The notes: generated from the sequence alone by a model not told the origin. A stretch of 35,618 nucleotides of DNA from Chara braunii (GCA_003427395.1 BFEA01000024.1:1693245-1728862), one strand, 5' to 3'; shown: positions 10,438 through 20,491, numbered from the stretch's first letter. A program made the numbers and translations.

Positions 10438-11452
10438 TTAGGGAAAGGCTCCGTACTTTTCCTTCAGCTCTCCTCCTCTCCAATACACTCTCCTTCAGCT
10501 CCCCTCCTCAAACCCGCGCGATCCTCTTCCCCTGTGTGATCCACCTCGTTCCTCGTCCTTCCCGCTCCTCCCTCGCCTCCGGTTGCTCCGTCCCAAGGGT
10601 TCGTTTCTACGAAATGAGAGAAAAAAGGGGAAAGAGAAAAATGAACAGGGTGAAAAGGGAGTGTGGAAGATTCGGGTTCCTTCATTTCCTCTGCCGACTC
10701 CTCTGTCCACTCTCCTTAGTCCTTTCCTTGCGTACCGCCCCTATTCCTCCCTTCTTAAATCCATGGGCGTTTTCCTTCATCCTCCTTCCCCCTCGTCTCA
10801 CCCGTCCCTCCTTCCTTCTTCCCCTTGTCTCCCCTCTCGTTCCTTACCTTCGTTCTCGTTTGTCGATGGAACGTTCTTCCTTATGGATGTTTTCTCTCCT
10901 TACAACAAGACGGTGGTATCTCTACTTACCTGGAATGAAGCTTTACTCCCTCAGATCATACTTGTCATGTTGCGCTCTGCATCTTCGTGTATCCGGGTCA
11001 TTATCAGGTTCAATCGCTCCCTCCACCATGCCCTTGTAGGACATGGGGCCCCGTGAGGGAGGACTCCCTGAATATGCTCCCCTCGTTGACGTTGTTGACG
11101 CCACCTTCCGGTCGTTGTGACGATTCCCCCGCTCTCCGGGCTCTTTGTCCTGCTGCAGGTCCTCACCTTAATCCGGTACCTCCGTTTCCACGTCGCCTTT
11201 GAGCCCTTCTTTTCTATCGTCGATCGTAGCACCTGCCCTGCCCTCCCCTGTCCTCTCTTCCCCCCCTTTCTCATGGGCACAGCCCCCCCCGTCTCAGCTA
11301 TGGACGAACTTCTGAGGTCATGGCTGTCCTCCAGCTGTCCTTCCCTCCACGTCAATACTTGCCCGGCCAGGTGCCCTACTTCCACCCCAAGTCGCGACGT
11401 TCACGGCTGCATAGCGCTACCCAGCGCACGCCCGGTACGCTGTTGTGCGAAT
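10438..11452. other. CT-rich region, no gene assigned
   Basis: Several open frames of 100-200 codons occur on both strands but are dominated by Ser/Leu/Pro or Arg/Gly/Glu from the biased composition. The minus frame 11385-10951 has the most protein-like composition and could be a terminal exon of the minus-strand gene proposed at 11732-14337. I cannot identify it. Confidence 0.35.
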
Positions 11453-11520
11453 CTATTATAATTATTGATATTGTTATTATTATTATGATGATTATTATCT
11501 ATTAGGGATTATTATTATTG
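11453..11520. repeat. (ATT)n-like AT-rich microsatellite
   Basis: Imperfect ATT/ATG trinucleotide run, not coding. Confidence 0.8.
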
Positions 11521-12232
11521 AGGTCGTGAGCGTTAGCAGAAGAAGGATACGCAGGAGCAAAGGTAGATGCGCGCGAAGGAGAACGGTGGCAAGCGCGAGG
11601 TAGAACGAGCGACTGCAAGAGCCGAGCGCGAAGGGGAGAAACGAGAGCGCATAGGAGGGAAGATGGGAGCGTACGAGATGAAGAAGAGGAGGTATGAGGA
11701 AGAAAGAGAGGAGGGGAGAGGACAACTTACCTGACCTTGCAGAAGTTGCAGTAGAATGATGGCGACGCGGTGGTACCTGTCACAGACTATCAGCTTCAGC
11801 ACCCCTCATCCCTTAGGCTTCGGGGAGAGCGGTTGCAGCATTGTCGTGGCGTTGTCTTTGTGCCCGCAGAGCGTTCCGTTTGTCTTGGGACTTGTCGCGA
11901 CTTGGTAAGGAGGATCAGCGCTCTTTGCCATCTGAGTGGCGCCAGGGAGCGGTGACGCAGGCGGCCTCTGCATCCCTTGCTTACCATGTGCGAAGGTGAA
12001 GACTTGTGATGCATCCAACGATGGCGTCGTGAGGTTGGCCCCGTCATCTGCCCGATTTGTTGGAATGCACGCTTGTGCCTGTCGTATCTGGGCATGCTGC
12101 ACATTGTGACAGATCGTGTTGCGTTGCGGCTTGTTACGTTGCGGTTTGGCTGCGTTTGGTTGGAGGCTATGGAAGTTTGTCGTTCTCTGTCTGTCGGGTT
12201 CGCCTGCATCGAGCTCTGTTGGCGGGCGACGG

Positions 12233-12234
<2 letters not shown>

Positions 12235-12284
<50 letters not shown>
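12235..12284. repeat. (GA)n microsatellite
   Basis: About 25 perfect GA units. Ser/Leu or Arg/Glu runs in overlapping open frames are artefacts of this repeat. Confidence 0.97.
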
Positions 12285-12286
<2 letters not shown>

Positions 12287-12388
12287 ATGTAAGTCTCCAA
12301 TCCCGGGTCGGACTTCATGGTACTATCATCGATAGGATGGGCAAAATCGAATGAATCTACCGCTAGAACATGGAAATGCACACTACTA

Positions 12389-12391
<3 letters not shown>

Positions 12392-12426
<35 letters not shown>

Positions 12427-12427
12427 N

Positions 12428-12474
<47 letters not shown>
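12392..12474. repeat. Compound (TG)n-(GA)n microsatellite
   Basis: TG units at 12392-12426 are followed by one undetermined base (12427) and GA units to 12474. The N probably marks an assembly ambiguity in the repeat. Confidence 0.97.
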
Positions 12475-12477
<3 letters not shown>

Positions 12478-12747
12478 CACCCCTGTACCAATGGTGGTCA
12501 TCGATGCAGGAGGATGGCCATCCCCGAAGACAGCGCACCTTCACTTTGACCGTATCCGACTGGGAAGGTAGCTTGTATATATTCATTTTATTTTAATATC
12601 GATATTATTATTATTAGTAGCAGTAGTAGTATTTTGAATAATGATAGGCAACGTAACGAGAGTTGGCAGGGAGAAGGCGAAGGTCAGAAGGAGAAAGAGA
12701 TAGAGAGGCGGAATAGGCGGGTTAGGAAAGGGAGACAAAGTGCATAC

Positions 12748-12982
12748 CTGCGAGCATGTCTTTCCCTCGGATTAAGCGTGCGCTGTCTCGAACGTAACGG
12801 ATCAGGAAGGTAGCATAACCAGTATTAACCACACTCGTGCCATTCACGACTTGGCAGTCTAATTCAAAGTTTTTGATCCCCCCGCTGGTGCTCGTCGCGA
12901 TCGTGGCCATCATTATCATCGTGCGCAACGTCATCTCCATCGTCGTGGCCGTTTCCATCAGCACAATCTTCGTCCCTTTCAT
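12748..12982 (-). CDS. Candidate internal exon, unknown protein
   Basis: An open minus-strand frame runs into a good splice donor at 12748/12747. The well-composed part is the last about 45 residues (GGIKNFELDCQVVNGTS, then ...RYVRDSARLIRGKDMLA); the upstream Met/Thr-rich part looks like low-complexity intron. A possible acceptor is the CACCAG near 12886. Product unknown. Confidence 0.3.
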
Positions 12983-13140
12983 TGTTGCTCATCCCGTTCG
13001 CTGTGTTCGTCCCGCTCGTGGTTGCTCGTCCCGACTGCTAACATCCTCCCGCTCGCATTTCTTGTTCCGTTCGCGGTTGTATCACCCGTTGACATAGAGC
13101 GTGTTGAGCAGCGTGTTAGGTAGTCTTACGTTAGTAGTAG

Positions 13141-13144
<4 letters not shown>

Positions 13145-13185
<41 letters not shown>
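13145..13185. repeat. (AG)n microsatellite
   Basis: About 20 AG units lying immediately beside the minus-strand splice donor at 13193. Confidence 0.97.
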
Positions 13186-13187
<2 letters not shown>

Positions 13188-14089
13188 CGTACCTGCTGCT
13201 CAACGGTCGACGTTGCCACTGTTGCGCGTTATCTTCCCCGAATAGAACCCCCCCCCGGCCCCCAAGTGGCTTAGCATTTTTTATTTATTTATTTTTTCCT
13301 TTTTTTCATTTTGTGATTTAAATCTTTAGTATCTGGCTGCAATTACTGGCCAAATAGGTTTGAAAAAGAAGAAATGATGGAGGAGGCAGTAAGGAGGAGG
13401 AAGAAGACGCGCAGGAAGGAGGAGGTGAACCGTTGGAGGAGAAGAAACCGAGCGGCAATAAATAAAGGCACTTACCTCAAGCGGTCACATATCTTCATGC
13501 TCCTGCCTTGCGGTCATCCCGGGTTTGTGCTGCACAATCATTGTGTGACGGGCCATTCTGCAGAGGGACAGTGCCCGGTAGGGCGACGAGAAAAGCAAAG
13601 AGAACTAGGAGAGGAGGAGAAGAAGATGACGAGGTAGGAGAAGAGAAAGAAGAGGGAAGGAGAGAGAAGGGAGGATGGTGACGAAAGGAATCGAGCACGT
13701 ACCTGAGTAAAGAATATCCATGCCATGAAACTTCGACTCATTCTACATCTCTCAAGTCATTTCCCAGAGTCAAACTGTAGTGGGAATTAGCAGGGTCTTC
13801 TTTTCCCGCCGATTCTCTTGAAAGAGTCTCATGGTTATGATTCTGCTGAATGATAAATGAGTGTAGCGGGCATCTCTTTACCATGTGTATGTGTGTGCGT
13901 GTGAGAGAAAGAGAGAGGGAGAGACATGACTCACCGCAGTAGGGGGAGGCACTGAGCACCAACCCCGAACACAACACGCCTTATGGAATCGGAAAGATGG
14001 CTTGTATCCGTTCATCATGTACCGGATCGGAGTGATTAGCTTTCATGTATTCATTAAATACGATTACTATTTTCATCATTTATTTTATT

Positions 14090-14538
14090 ATTTATTTATT
14101 TATTTATTTCGAGCCTCTAATCTAGGTAAGATCGTAACCGGATGCATCTCGTTTGGGCCATGATTACAAACAAATGCATACTGGTTGCAGCACCTTCGTA
14201 CGAGGGACAGAACATGGGAAGCTGCGTCGTGAGTGTGGGGGATAGGGTGCTGAAGTGGAAGAAGAGACGAAGGAGACGGAGGGAGGAGACAACAAGGAAA
14301 GGACAAATGAACAATGAGGAAGAGGAAAACACGTACCTGATATGTACGGCAGTCTGCATGGATGACTTAGTCACGTACGTTGGTCTTCAGCTTGAAGCGA
14401 CTCCTCTTGCATATCCTAGGGTAGGCTAGTTTAGGTACTTAGTAGGAGAGGCTAGGCGGTATATTAGAAGGGCGACATTGTATACTATGGGCCTCGTTAG
14501 ACCCTCCTTGAACAATCCTCAGGAATTAGGACGAAGTC
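14090..14538. other. Intergenic, nothing firmly recognised
   Basis: Contains a short (TTTA)n run at 14085-14108 and the donor-like site at 14337 noted above. No gene is called. Confidence 0.4.
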
Positions 14539-14620
14539 CTTGATGTAGCTCAGTGGTTAGAGCACCGGTTGGAAATGGGCATTGTGGTATGAGGGTGTGG
14601 GCTCAAATCTGCAGCCTTGC
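14539..14620 (+). repeat. tRNA-like sequence: SINE head or tRNA relic
   Basis: TAGCTCAGTGGTTAGAGC at 14546-14563 is a near-perfect RNA polymerase III A box (tRNA D-arm). GGCTCAAATCT at 14600-14610 resembles a B box (T-arm), at tRNA-like spacing. The acceptor and T stems do not pair well, so this is not a functional tRNA; a tRNA-derived SINE or tRNA pseudogene fits better. A second B-box-like word (GGATCAAGTCC) occurs near 14725. The 3' end of any SINE may lie in the assembly gap. Confidence 0.55.
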
Positions 14621-14993
14621 GCATGGACACCGGCAGGGCGTTAGAATGACGCACGGCTGGACATACACTATCCTCTGACCACTACATGGTCATGATTACA
14701 GACCCTGCCTGTATTGGTCAGGGGATCAAGTCCCGGGTGTTGTATGCTGGTTCTGGGTTCCGCAGGGCTTGCATGGGGTGTTGGTCTTGGTCGTTCAATT
14801 CTCCTCCCCAGTCTGATATACCACACACACGTGCTATTTCTGATTGTTGCTCATATGGTCGAGTCTTCCAGTTACATCTCACAGGCCCGTTATACATGGT
14901 ATTCTCAACACACATATAGTGCTGACATATGGCCTTCGGCCTCATATATGATTCATACTGCCTTCGGGTATACAACTGGCTTCTGGATATATA
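14621..14993. other. Region before the assembly gap, nothing firm
   Basis: May be SINE body. Open frames running into the gap are artefacts of undetermined bases. Confidence 0.4.
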
Positions 14994-15618
14994 NNNNNNN
15001 NNNNNNNNNNNNNNNNNNNNNNNNNNNNNNNNNNNNNNNNNNNNNNNNNNNNNNNNNNNNNNNNNNNNNNNNNNNNNNNNNNNNNNNNNNNNNNNNNNNN
15101 NNNNNNNNNNNNNNNNNNNNNNNNNNNNNNNNNNNNNNNNNNNNNNNNNNNNNNNNNNNNNNNNNNNNNNNNNNNNNNNNNNNNNNNNNNNNNNNNNNNN
15201 NNNNNNNNNNNNNNNNNNNNNNNNNNNNNNNNNNNNNNNNNNNNNNNNNNNNNNNNNNNNNNNNNNNNNNNNNNNNNNNNNNNNNNNNNNNNNNNNNNNN
15301 NNNNNNNNNNNNNNNNNNNNNNNNNNNNNNNNNNNNNNNNNNNNNNNNNNNNNNNNNNNNNNNNNNNNNNNNNNNNNNNNNNNNNNNNNNNNNNNNNNNN
15401 NNNNNNNNNNNNNNNNNNNNNNNNNNNNNNNNNNNNNNNNNNNNNNNNNNNNNNNNNNNNNNNNNNNNNNNNNNNNNNNNNNNNNNNNNNNNNNNNNNNN
15501 NNNNNNNNNNNNNNNNNNNNNNNNNNNNNNNNNNNNNNNNNNNNNNNNNNNNNNNNNNNNNNNNNNNNNNNNNNNNNNNNNNNNNNNNNNNNNNNNNNNN
15601 NNNNNNNNNNNNNNNNNN
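14994..15618. other. Assembly gap (625 Ns)
   Basis: Undetermined bases; the true length is unknown. Confidence 1.
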
Positions 15619-15876
15619 AGTGGGTTACACTGAGGTAAGATAGTTGGGTTAGGGGGTACGCTGGGAGTATTGATGAGTGGTAGGGTGGGAGGTGACCTCG
15701 TATCTTAGGACTGTGAAGGCTCATCGCTCCCGGTGATCCCTGTGTGCCTGGTAATTAGCCTCTACAACATCCTGGACCTTGGAAAATTCGACGGGTTTTG
15801 GCGTTACACCGCGTCCTAATCGAATGGGTCCCAAAGAAAACGCGGAGGTCTCCCGTGGCGAATTTCATACGCATAT
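15619..15876. other. Spacer upstream of the RING gene
   Basis: No feature recognised. It could hold the promoter or an upstream exon of the RING gene. Confidence 0.4.
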
Positions 15877-16482
15877 ATGCGGCCCGGGCACTGTATGGCA
15901 CTCATTCGTGCAGCTGCCCAGTGGGAACTGTGGGATGGTGGGACGGTGATTCAGGTTATTATCAACATAAATGAATTCTTGCGAGGTTTGTCGAATCATA
16001 CACTGTTCTGGATTGTTGAGCGTCTCTCGTGCGGCATTTGTTGGGATAGAGACGTGGTGCGTCTTGGTTGTGGAATGCATTATCTGTGTCAGCACCATTA
16101 TCAATCCATTGCGACTGCCGCCATATGTGCGGAAGGGTGTCTAACATTTCCTCATTGTGCACATCCCTATCACCCAGATGTACGTTGTCCTTTCTGTTCC
16201 CAAGGACGCTATCAGAACTGCATGATGCCGCACTGTGACGAACGTCCTGCTGTTTTCTTGACATGTGGGCAACATGTCCTNTGTCGGGATTGTTTCGATG
16301 GGATGGTTCGTGCTAGCCGTCCGGCTGAATGCTGTACTAGCGCAACTCTCCTTGGGTATCTGTGTGAACATCCCCGTCATCCTCACCGTGGTTGTCCTAT
16401 CTGCCGCACCGTGGTTGTCCTATCTGCCGAGGGGGTGACAGATGAAATGTGGAAGAAACAGATAAAAAAAGAAACCAAGTAA
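15877..16482 (+). CDS. Protein with two RING-type zinc-binding modules
   Basis: RING proteins usually act as E3 ubiquitin ligases (family knowledge). The 201-residue frame has two cysteine/histidine modules. Module 1 has C52, C55, C65, H68, C71, H74, C104 and C107. Module 2 has C115, C120, C130, H133, C136, C139, probably C163, then C173 and C176. The ligand order resembles RING fingers, but module 1 has His at the sixth position and module 2 has C-x4-C as its first pair. Both modules end with similar words (HPYHPDVRCPFC and HPRHPHRGCPIC), so one looks duplicated from the other. Residue 135 is undetermined (N at 16281). The ATG at 15877 is the first in frame, but an upstream exon could be hidden. 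The C-terminus is Lys-rich and ends at TAA in A-rich DNA. No lesion is seen apart from a 23-bp duplication after C176. Confidence 0.65.
   Translation: MRPGHCMALIRAAAQWELWDGGTVIQVIININEFLRGLSNHTLFWIVERLSCGICWDRDVVRLGCGMHYLCQHHYQSIATAAICAEGCLTFPHCAHPYHPDVRCPFCSQGRYQNCMMPHCDERPAVFLTCGQHVXCRDCFDGMVRASRPAECCTSATLLGYLCEHPRHPHRGCPICRTVVVLSAEGVTDEMWKKQIKKETK
16384..16429 (+). repeat. 23-bp tandem duplication inside the RING gene
   Basis: CACCGTGGTTGTCCTATCTG plus CCG occurs twice in direct tandem (16384-16406 and 16407-16429). Since 23 is not a multiple of 3, the second copy is read in another frame (HRGCPICR, then TVVVLSAE), so the downstream tail may be in a frame that was not ancestral. Confidence 0.9.
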
Positions 16483-16916
16483 AAAGATAAAAAATAAATA
16501 AATAAAAAAAGAAACCAAGGAAGGAAAAACACAACAAAGAAACCTGAGAATAAAGAAGAAAGACAAAAGAAAAATATGTTCTGTGGGATGGTAATTGGAT
16601 TATCTGTGGGATGTGTCACTTGCTTCGTCTGTTAATAGGCTTTCTTCTTCTGTGAGGTTTGGTTTCCTCCACCTTTTCTTTACCTCTTTGCCTTTTGACT
16701 GCGTGCAAGTGGGTCTTTATGACACACGGGGATGGGGGCAGCCAGCACTCAACCTGTCATCCACGTGGCTGGCCTTGTACGTAAGAGGTGACGAACAGGT
16801 GGGGCGTTCCTTCCTTCCTTCTTTTTCTTTTTCTTGTTCTGTCTTTTTTCGCTTTTGCGCTCTGATTTCCATTGTGACAATATATGCGGCCGCGGGGCTG
16901 GATGTCCGTCGTCGTG
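16483..16916. other. A-rich 3' flank of the RING gene and spacer
   Basis: Poly(A)-like and A/G-rich sequence at 16483-16575 could be a processed-copy tail or a 3' UTR; no matching duplication was found. The rest shows nothing recognisable. Confidence 0.35.
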
Positions 16917-16966
16917 GTGGGATGTCAGTCCATCCTCAAGTGTGGGATGCCAGTCTGTCCTCAAGT
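16917..16966. repeat. 25-bp tandem repeat, 2 copies
   Basis: Two copies (16917-16941 and 16942-16966) of GTGGGATGYCAGTCYRTCCT followed by CAAGT. Non-coding. Confidence 0.85.
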
Positions 16967-17463
16967 GTGGTCCGGTGGCGGCGGCAGGGAGGCCTTCCGG
17001 GCTGCGGAGAGCAAAAAAGGCGCGAGAATCCCTTTTGAAATTTTGAATTTCAAACCCTTGGCTGATATGCATCGACGCACCGTGGCGTGTAGACCGCTGG
17101 AATGGACACCGGGGCGAAACGTCTGCGTGGAGGATTTGCGGCTGCCATCGCTGAATGTGCGGGGATTGGAATGTGTGCCGACGCGGTACGGAGGGTGACA
17201 ATTTCGGAGTGCGTCCGCTGTAACGGGGTCCGGCGGGCCGCCATAGCAAAGCGTGCACGTCGCCCCTCCATCGAAGTTGTGTGAGACTGGTGCCTTTCCC
17301 GTCCACGCGGAGAGAGTGGAACGACGGTGCCGGCGGCCGACGCAGAGGGTGGTGAAAAGCGCATTGCGCGACGTCATCATAGTCGGAGAGCTGCAGCACG
17401 GTGGCAACGCCTTTGACGACTTCGGAGAGAAATGCGGTGGTTGCAGCTGTTTCGGCAGTCGCC

Positions 17464-18753
17464 ATGCGATATCGCATCGAGAGAACAACATCGCGCCTCA
17501 AGATGAGACTGACGATTCGCAGCCAGCGTCAGCTCCTGCAACAAGTGATGGAGGCACCCGACTGTGTGTCCATGTCTGAATCCATTGTCCAGTTTTGCTG
17601 GGCCATGGCATCCGGTGTGATCCTGCGGGCGACTCCCAGGTGGTGGATGAGGAGAAGGACGGGAGGCACATGGGAGGATCTCCGGAAAATCGACGACGTG
17701 GCAGACGATTACTACAAGGAGAAGTTGAGGATATCCCTTAGGGTGTTCCGGGAGATCGTGGAGGCGTTGTCCCCTCTTTTGTTCCGGAGGGTGACATTCT
17801 ACAGGGTACCGTTGATGCCGGATCACATCATCGCATATGTGCTGTATCGATGGGCAAGCGGGGAGACGTACGAGAGCAGCACATCGTCATTCGACATAGG
17901 ATGCGCATCAGGCTTGATCGTAGTCGAGGACGTCACCAGGGCGCTTCTGAGCGTGTACAGTGACAACATCGTTCGGCCTTCCGGGTTGTGGCGGGTGCTC
18001 GTTCTGCGCGCGTTCGAGGCCAAGGGTTTCCCCAACTGCTATGGCGGCATAGACTGCACGCACATATACGTGGACAAACCAGCGAATGCACCATCGGAGA
18101 ACTACTTCGATCGAAAACATCGTTTCTTCGTTGTTGCGCAGGTGGTGGTGGATTTGGACTTGCGCATTACGAATGTTTTCGTCGGTTATCCAGGGAGCTG
18201 CCATAACATTTGCGTGCTTCAGCTTTCCAGCCTGTGGGCGCGTGCGGAGGAGGGGGATCTTTTCCGTGGACCTGCTGTGGTGCTGCCATTCGGAGTGAAG
18301 ACACACGGGTACATTCTTGGCGATAACGGCTATCCTCCTCTGGAGTGGATCGTCGTGCCTTACGGGGGGACCGATCAATGTGCCGGCGAAGAGAGGTTCG
18401 ACAACGAGTAGAAGGTCGCCAAAGGAGCAGTGGAGAGAGCTTTCAGGAGATTGAAAGGGATGTGGAGGTTGTTCCTTCGCACACACAAGACGGATATAGA
18501 CACTCTTCCGCTACAGTTCCAAGCCGTGTGCATTCTGCACAACATCCTCCTCGATGTTGGCATGGACTTCGACGAGAACTTGTTGTGGGAGGTGGACGCT
18601 AATGGCGCACGCCGACGAGTGGACTTGGGGTTGGATCCCCCACCCCACCCCATCGTGGAAAACTTTAATCGACCTCATGCGCCAGCGTTGCGCGAAGCGT
18701 TGGCGGAGCGCATGAAGCACTCGGGAACGCGCAAACTCCCTCGACGACGGTAG
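17464..18753 (+). pseudogene. PIF/Harbinger DDE transposase (DDE_Tnp_4-like), one in-frame stop
   Basis: The protein would excise and insert Harbinger elements in the nucleus. An in-frame stop at 17380-17382 and the first ATG at 17464 define the start. About 429 codons are open apart from one TAG at 18409-18411. Motifs in order: GGIDCTHIYV (D197), FVGYPGSCHN, LGDNGYPP (D287), then after the stop VERAFRRLKGMWR (E324) and FQAVCILHNIL. The family normally has HD in the second catalytic motif; here it is HN (codon 18205-18207), so the second acidic residue is lost. The TAG sits where Gln or Arg would fit (NE*KVAKGAVER). I could not find terminal repeats or the Myb-like partner ORF. Family assignment is strong. 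Confidence 0.88.
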
Positions 18754-18772
18754 CTACGTCAGCAAGCTCAAA

Positions 18773-18785
18773 GGGGGGGGGGGGG
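18773..18785. repeat. G13 homopolymer
   Basis: Thirteen Gs just downstream of the transposase; prone to slippage. Confidence 0.95.
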
Positions 18786-19103
18786 AAGGGAACGTGGTGA
18801 TGTACCGGAGGGGGCGACTGTTGTTGTGCTCCGGCGGGAGTGTTACTTAGCGTGAATTTTAATCAGTTCGCGAACCTTTGAAGAGCAACGGAGCGCTGCT
18901 CCATAACGTTGTTTTCGCAAACGACGGTGTCTTTCTTGTGCCATTTTTGAAAGTCCGCTTCCTTGGATGCGCTTTTGTGTCATCTATGAGTTCTTTTGTT
19001 GTGTTAATTGATCGATGCAGATTTTTTGTGTCATTCAGTTCATGCAGCAACAAATGAAGCACCTTCTTGTCTATCCATGCGCATTTCCTTCAATTCATCC
19101 ACC
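18786..19103. other. Intergenic, nothing recognised
   Basis: 3' flank of the Harbinger transposase; may contain its terminal repeat, which I could not define. Confidence 0.4.
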
Positions 19104-19239
19104 AATAAATCAATCAATGAATCAATCGATCAATCGATGAAGCAATTAGCCGACCAATCGATCAATCAATCAATGGATCAATCGATTGGTCGACCATCGA
19201 TAAATCGATCAATCGATCAATCAATCAATCAATCAATCT
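19104..19239. repeat. (AATC)n / ATCGATCA-type tetranucleotide repeat
   Basis: Imperfect AATC and GATC units. The overlapping plus-strand open frame (repeated Asn/Gln-Ser-Ile) is an artefact of the repeat. Confidence 0.9.
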
Positions 19240-19631
19240 TTCGATACGAAAAAATAATTTTCAAAGACGCGGAAGGAAAATCTTGCAAAATGTACCATTC
19301 AATACATGCCCTGCATCCAGGAAAGAAATTGAAAATACGCATCCTTTCTTGTTGTGGTATCCATGAAAAGGTGCCATTAATCACATGGTCTTCACTGAGC
19401 AATGCATGCACTGTACAAATCCGCAATAAAACAAAAACGAAACCGACCACGTCCACACTTGGTTGCCACGAACATGCGCGTCGGCGGCCGACGTGGCACA
19501 CTACACGACTATGGCGAAACAAACGGCCGCACCAACTTCAAAGCGCCCCTCAATGGTCGACACGCATCTACACATCCCCCCCTACCCGCCCGAAACCTCG
19601 CCATCCCTGCCTCCCCCATTCCAATCCTGCG

Positions 19632-20048
19632 TCAACACACCTCCCCCCCTGCCCCCGCACCCGCCATACACAAACCAACATGACGGGTGTGCTGCAGAAG
19701 ACTGCGGACGATTCCACTCCACGGGCGAAGCATGCTGCCACGACGTGCAAGACGGCCATATCCACCACATTCAACTGCTTCATCGTCGGGACCGTCCTCC
19801 TTGCGAACGCCATCAAAAGGTCCCGTCCCCATCCGGTCCATCTTTGCCACGATGTTGGGGTCCTCCAAACCAGTGTGGTAGTTGAAGCGCACTCCACATA
19901 AAGCCCACTCCGGGATGTAGTTAGGAAACACACCCATCGTCAAGGGCGGCTTCCCGAGGCGAGTCAATACGACATTCGTGGACTGGAGAACATGTCGGCG
20001 CCAGTTGAAAGATTGTGAACCAGCCGCCACAATCGTGGGCTTCGCCAC
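19632..20048 (-). CDS. Unidentified coding-like fragment
   Basis: The minus frame has balanced composition over its first about 80 codons (for example FPNYIPEWALCGVRFNYHTG and GLEDPNIVAKMDRMGTGPFD). The same frame stays open upstream to about 20105 (EEASYYAQLVAKP), so the true start is not the first ATG. After about 19800 a different minus frame looks more protein-like (MKQLNVVDMAVLHVVAACFA), suggesting a frameshift or intron. I recognise no family. It may be a gene fragment or part of an undefined transposon. Confidence 0.35.
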   Translation of the reverse strand: MAKPTIVAAGSQSFNWRRHVLQSTNVVLTRLGKPPLTMGVFPNYIPEWALCGVRFNYHTGLEDPNIVAKMDRMGTGPFDGVRKEDGPDDEAVECGGYGRLARRGSMLRPWSGIVRSLLQHTRHVGLCMAGAGAGGEVC

Positions 20049-20100
20049 GAGCTGCGCGTAGTATGACGCCTCCTCGTAGGAGCGCGCATCGTCAACTCTA

Positions 20101-20477
20101 GAACTGATTCAAGATTGAAAATTTCAAAAGCAATACCTGCGCGCGAAAATGGACACGTAAATTCTTATGCCTATTCCTATTCCTTCAGAAAATTCACCGA
20201 GTTTTTCAATACGGATTTGGGGATACTCATGTGCAAGAAAGGACACATCAATGGTAAGTGCACCCGCAAATTCCGAAACTACCAATTGCTGAACAAAATT
20301 CCTCGTGAGCTCGCTAAGGCGCGCGTCCTACGTAAAGTTCATTGACATTGAAGAAAAACAAAAATTCTGAAAATCCTAAGAAAGCAAAAACACTTCACAG
20401 TAGGGAGGCCTCAATGACAATTGGACTCATGCATTATCCTCGTGCCAAAAAGAAGATACCCCAACGCCCGTTAATGG
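20101..20477. other. 5' flank of the LINE-2 insertion
   Basis: Includes a donor-like plus-strand site (ATG|GTAAGT, near 20255) and short Lys-rich open frames. It adjoins the decayed gene at 26205-28707 once the LINE is discounted, so it may contain that gene's upstream part. Not resolved. Confidence 0.35.
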
Positions 20478-20491
20478 TCGAAAGGGGAAAA
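20478..20491. repeat. Target-site duplication of LINE-2, left
   Basis: TCGAAAGGGGAAAA, repeated exactly at 26185-26198 beside the poly(A) tail. Confidence 0.9.

Larger units (their letters stand above)
11732..14337 (-). other. Putative multi-exon transcript, minus strand
   Basis: Seven good matches to the 5' splice-donor consensus occur on the minus strand. The last exon bases are 14337, 13935, 13703, 13476, 13193, 12748 and 11732, with donors CAG|GTACGT, GCG|GTGAGT, CAG|GTACGT, GAG|GTAAGT, CAG|GTACGT, CAG|GTATGC and CAG|GTAAGT. Most are followed by CT-rich DNA. Some flanking exons are open, such as the one ending at 12748 (residues ...RYVRDSARLIRGKDMLA) and the one ending at 11732 (...VAIILLQLLQGQ). 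The candidate exon 13557-13476, which also has a CCTCTGCAG acceptor, has stops in all frames, so the transcript may be partly non-coding. I recognise no protein family. Confidence 0.4.

Noticed and set aside
12073-12596. Open frames with long Arg-Glu, Ser-Leu or Thr-His runs
   Set aside because: These are translations of GA and TG microsatellites, with an N inside.
14714-15724. Long open frames spanning 14714-15724
   Set aside because: They run through the N gap; undetermined bases cannot show stops.
17401-17463. An upstream start for the Harbinger transposase
   Set aside because: The first codon there is GTG and a stop lies at 17380-17382; the first ATG is at 17464.
16749-17501. A 250-codon minus-strand gene over the Harbinger 5' region
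   Set aside because: Low-quality composition, overlaps a 25-bp tandem repeat and lies antisense to the transposase.
19008-19901. A 297-codon plus-strand gene
   Set aside because: The first third is the AATC repeat, the rest is Pro/Thr-rich and overlaps a better-composed minus frame.
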